Source: Planctomycetota bacterium (GTDB taxonomy: Bacteria; Planctomycetota; Planctomycetia; Pirellulales; Pirellulaceae). Taken from it: a stretch of 5,599 nt of DNA. Positions 4,684 through 5,599 of this stretch are shown here, piece after piece; position 1 is the first letter of the stretch, and every line of letters begins with the position of its first letter. The notes below the pieces were generated by a model, which did no database searches, was not told the DNA's origin, and worked only from the letters and a program-made list of their open reading frames with translations. Where the stretch lies: positions 1 to 5,599 of the forward strand of contig JAPLNJ010000657.1 of the NCBI GenBank assembly GCA_026692885.1, read 5' to 3'. The position numbers were made by a program, and so were the translations under genes.

Positions 4684-5599
4684 ATGTCTCAACGCAAACA
4701 TCGCATTCTTCTTGGATTGGCCATTTTAGCGGCGGCGTGGGCGATGACCGGTCGCGCGTTGGCAGCGAAGCCCACGGTGGAGGCAGCGCTGACGCTCAAG
4801 CCGCTCCAAGCCGACGTCGACTACGAGACACCGACCGGAGATGATGTGGCGAAGTGTACGATACAGACAGCCACCGGCCCCGGCGCTTCCGGCTGGCTGG
4901 TGTTCAATTCCGCCGGGCAACTCCTCCGCCGGTTCCTGGACACCAACAGCGACAATAAGCTGGATCAGTGGTGCTACTACAAGAACGGGATCGAGGTCTA
5001 CCGGGACGTTGATTCCAACTTCAACGGCAAGGCCGATCAGTACCGTTGGCTGGGCACTGCGGGCATTCGCTGGGGCTTGGACGACAACGAGGACGGCCGC
5101 ATCGAGCGGTGGAAGATGATTTCTGCGGAAGAAGTGGCAGCCGAGGTAGTCGCAGCCCTGCGCACTCGCGACGAGAAGCGGTTCCAACGGCTCCTGCTAA
5201 GTCCCGAAGAACTCAAGCTGTTGGGGTTGGGCGAAGTTCAGGCCGGTGAGATTGCCAAGAAAGTCGCGGCGGCCAGCCAATCTTTCGCCAATCTGGCCCA
5301 ACAGCAGACGGTGGTGGGCAAGGATGCAGAGTGGATCAGCTTCGGTGCGAATCACCCGTGCACGGTGCCTGTCGGCTTTGAGGGTGCCAAGCGGGATGTA
5401 ATCGTCTACGACGCGGTGTCAGCCATCGTCGCGACGGGCGGAAAAACCGCCCAGATTACGCTGGGTACTTTGATTCAAACGGAAGGCGGTTGGCGCATGA
5501 TCGACCTGCCGCAGAATCTGTTGGACAGCCAGACCAATAACTTGGCGGGCGGCTTCTTCTTCCAGGACCCGCCTACGCGCCAACCCGACATGGCGGGCA
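4684..5599 (+). CDS. Secreted protein with calcium-loop-like repeats, N-terminal 305 residues (runs off the window)
   Basis: Open from ATG 4684 to the window end with no stop. GGAGGAG (4668-4674) lies 9 nt upstream, making this start secure. Residues 1-27 form a signal peptide: basic RKHR, a hydrophobic core (8-21), and cleavage after Ala-Leu-Ala, so the product is exported. Three acidic loops follow at similar spacing: DTNSDNKLD (86-94), DSNFNGKAD (110-118) and DDNEDGRIE (133-141). They fit the DxNx(D/N)GxxD/E pattern of EF-hand, dockerin and thrombospondin-type-3 calcium loops, though the first has Asn in place of Gly. Trp/Tyr residues recur between them. Residues 145-280 look like an alpha/beta region without a motif I can name. 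I associate this N-terminal architecture with planctomycete exported proteins that carry a C-terminal thioredoxin-like domain. That part would lie outside the window, so the link is tentative. The gene belongs to the chromosome flank, not to the integrated element. Confidence 0.85.
   Translation, partial: MSQRKHRILLGLAILAAAWAMTGRALAAKPTVEAALTLKPLQADVDYETPTGDDVAKCTIQTATGPGASGWLVFNSAGQLLRRFLDTNSDNKLDQWCYYKNGIEVYRDVDSNFNGKADQYRWLGTAGIRWGLDDNEDGRIERWKMISAEEVAAEVVAALRTRDEKRFQRLLLSPEELKLLGLGEVQAGEIAKKVAAASQSFANLAQQQTVVGKDAEWISFGANHPCTVPVGFEGAKRDVIVYDAVSAIVATGGKTAQITLGTLIQTEGGWRMIDLPQNLLDSQTNNLAGGFFFQDPPTRQPDMAG

Noticed and set aside
4726..5187. A 153-codon minus-strand frame opposite the secreted-protein gene
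   Set aside because: It is antisense to a gene with a clear ribosome-binding site, signal peptide and motif repeats, and shows no features of its own.

Overview
The window looks like a piece of a GC-rich bacterial chromosome, most likely a planctomycete (inference). The reasons are the roughly 60% GC composition, the style of the secreted Asp-loop protein at the right end, and the integrase type. No rRNA or marker protein is present to fix the taxonomy.

Layout, left to right. Positions 1-417 hold no credible gene but an unusual density of hairpins, ending in a 14-bp perfect inverted repeat just past a Fic gene. A complete Fic-family AMP-transferase gene with a built-in inhibitory helix lies on the minus strand (418-1464). 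Starting head-to-head with it is a plus-strand reading frame (about 1520-2662) that looks like the C-terminal part of a phage-type large polyvalent/virion protein and has probably lost its 5' end. A gene-free gap (2663-3005) with a GC-rich inverted repeat separates it from a convergent, complete tyrosine recombinase (3006-4109, minus). The integrase is preceded by its own candidate promoter and paired repeats.

Directly upstream of the integrase, on the same strand, is the 5' half of a tRNA-Ala(TGC) gene that stops at the end of the anticodon loop (4204-4242). Next comes an intact tRNA-Ile(GAT) (4353-4426) with a strong sigma70-like promoter (4453-4480). The simplest reading is that a mobile element integrated into the anticodon loop of tRNA-Ala and split it. 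The integrase marks the element's right end and the element runs leftward, probably past the window's left edge. Because the tRNA promoter points into the integrase, tRNA read-through could contribute to integrase expression.

Right of the junction is ordinary chromosome. A divergent intergenic region carries a nested inverted repeat and a candidate plus-strand promoter. It is followed by the start of a secreted protein (4684 to beyond the window end) with a signal peptide and three calcium-loop-like DxNx(D/N) motifs.

The interest lies in the integration junction, the phage-protein remnant and the Fic cargo. I do not see a recognisable complete new defence or metabolic system inside these 5.6 kb.
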